A DNA stretch of 64,000 nt, taken from NCBI GenBank assembly GCA_014706295.1, contig JACSVZ010000002.1, forward strand, positions 108,062,547-108,126,546. The letters are read 5' to 3'. Numbering within the stretch: the first letter of the stretch is position 1; every line of letters begins with the position of its first letter. The position numbers and the translations under genes are program-made. The stretch is from Lycocorax pyrrhopterus obiensis. Lineage: Eukaryota; Chordata; Aves; Passeriformes; Paradisaeidae. Below are positions 62,962 to 64,000 of this stretch, in pieces. Below the pieces are notes generated by a model. It ran no database searches and was not told where the DNA came from. It was given only the letters and a program-made list of their open reading frames with translations.

Positions 62962-64000
62962 CTAAAAAGAAGAATAAAACCATACAGAAGTTTGTCATAC
63001 TCACTTTTTTAATTGCAAAGTTACATACAGGAGTAGAACTAAATATTTCACTCCTGTTCCACAACTCTGCTCTAAATTCAGTGCTCCCGACAAAATGAGG
63101 CAATTAGCTTTGGGGCTTTTTTCATTATAGCTCAAAAGGAAAAGCAGCAAAATATTTTTCCATGGCTGAGCAGTGCTGAGTTCAGCACCTGTTAGTAACA
63201 TGCATGCTGTATCTTGTATCAAATAAAGCTTCTCACAGCATCAGCATTATTTTCCAAAACCTGAAGTTTCGGAAGATACAGACGACACACTTTCATCTGT
63301 TATTTGTCTGCCCTTTAGAGCAACAGAGTATTCCCTTAGGTTGCCAGGAGGTAAAGTGTTTCAATGCACATCTCTTATTTCACTGAGGATGAAAGAAAAC
63401 TGTGCTGTGACCAGCCTCTGTCTGGGCAATACAGGATACGGCAATGCCAGCCATTTGTCAGAGTCTGGCCCTAAAGGAGTCAATGTCCTTATCAGTTCCA
63501 AGGGGCTCCCCGATAAGCAGACCACTTAAATCCCTGACTTGAGCCAGAACAGCAGAAAGTTTTTTTTTAATGTGAACAACCAAGGGAACAGGGGCCAGGG
63601 GAAGAAAAGTGTGGGCAGAGGGGAAGGGAGGAAACACAAGACAGTACAGATGGATTAGACACAAAAAGACTAAGTCTGTAAATCAAGACAATAACTCTAG
63701 TTATGAATGCCTGGAAGTAGCATTCAGTTTCGCTGGTGCAAGAAAGAAATCTCCTGTTGTACTTCATAAGTTTATCTTTAAAAGATAGGCAGTGAACTAG
63801 TTTTTCAATCCTTTCTTCCTCACTGTGACAGCTTCCTTAGTAGTCACAGTGACGCTCACAATCACTGCAATTTTCTCTGGCTAAAAAGGTTGAGCACTGT
63901 ATCTGCATGTGCAAAATTTTGCAACGTGCTGTTTTACATGGATTTTCAGTCATGAAACAACACAAGTATGCCATAGTATAACTCCTTTAATCTTCAGAAA
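62962..64000 (-). other. Desmocollin intron, running out of the window
   Basis: Sequence upstream of the 135-bp exon. No further desmocollin exon (EC1 or EC2) can be recognised up to 64,000, so the intron is longer than 1.0 kb. Confidence 0.7.

Noticed and set aside
63001..64000. Search for a further upstream desmocollin exon (EC1/EC2)
   Set aside because: No frame here gives EC1 or EC2 motifs with matching splice borders.
1..64000. CRISPR arrays, operons, bacterial or plasmid features, tRNA or rRNA genes
   Set aside because: The window is vertebrate nuclear DNA. I saw no regularly spaced repeats and no tRNA-like box A/box B pairs.

Overview
The window reads as a piece of a bird genome. It holds several CR1 LINE fragments with typical avian 3' ends, avian-type retroviral LTRs (one with TG...CA ends and a 5-bp target duplication, as expected for the ERVL class), a low CpG background and long AT-rich stretches without genes. 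The species cannot be fixed from the sequence.

The only protein-coding gene I can support is on the minus strand from about 51.6 to 63.0 kb. It is the 3' two-thirds of a desmocollin, a desmosomal cadherin that is probably DSC2. Nine constitutive coding exons (135, 186, 260, 143, 216, 234, 122, 237 and 198 bp) join in one open frame of 576 residues plus stop. They cover the end of EC2, all of EC3, EC4 and EC5, the transmembrane segment and the whole cytoplasmic tail. A tenth, 46-bp exon (51852-51897) carries an early stop and encodes the short 'b' tail typical of desmocollins. The exons for the signal peptide, propeptide, EC1 and most of EC2 lie beyond 64 kb. A 3' UTR probably follows below 51,569 and may reach about 48.6 kb. 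One CR1 copy sits in the intron next to the transmembrane exon.

From 1 to about 48.6 kb I find no convincing gene. In mammals the region beyond the desmocollin cluster, towards CDH2, is a large gene desert, and this stretch fits that picture. It contains: an LTR at 8.35-8.88 kb; a CpG-rich segment at 15.7-16.15 kb; a CR1 split by a 579-bp solo LTR at 16.6-18.1 kb; an LTR at 25.1-25.5 kb; minus-strand CR1 tails at 27.1, 30.8 and 31.6 kb; a rearranged LTR at 38.6-39.1 kb; a CR1 at 47.4-48.2 kb; several microsatellites; and three clear inverted repeats (4.98-5.06, 32.15 and 46.3 kb). A small CpG cluster lies at 35.8-36.05 kb. The short open frames across this desert look like chance or fall inside repeats.

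I see no new protein system. The points most worth checking are the conserved alternative exon, the unusual EC4-EC5 linker of the desmocollin, the two CpG-rich islands in the desert, and the rearranged or nested LTRs.
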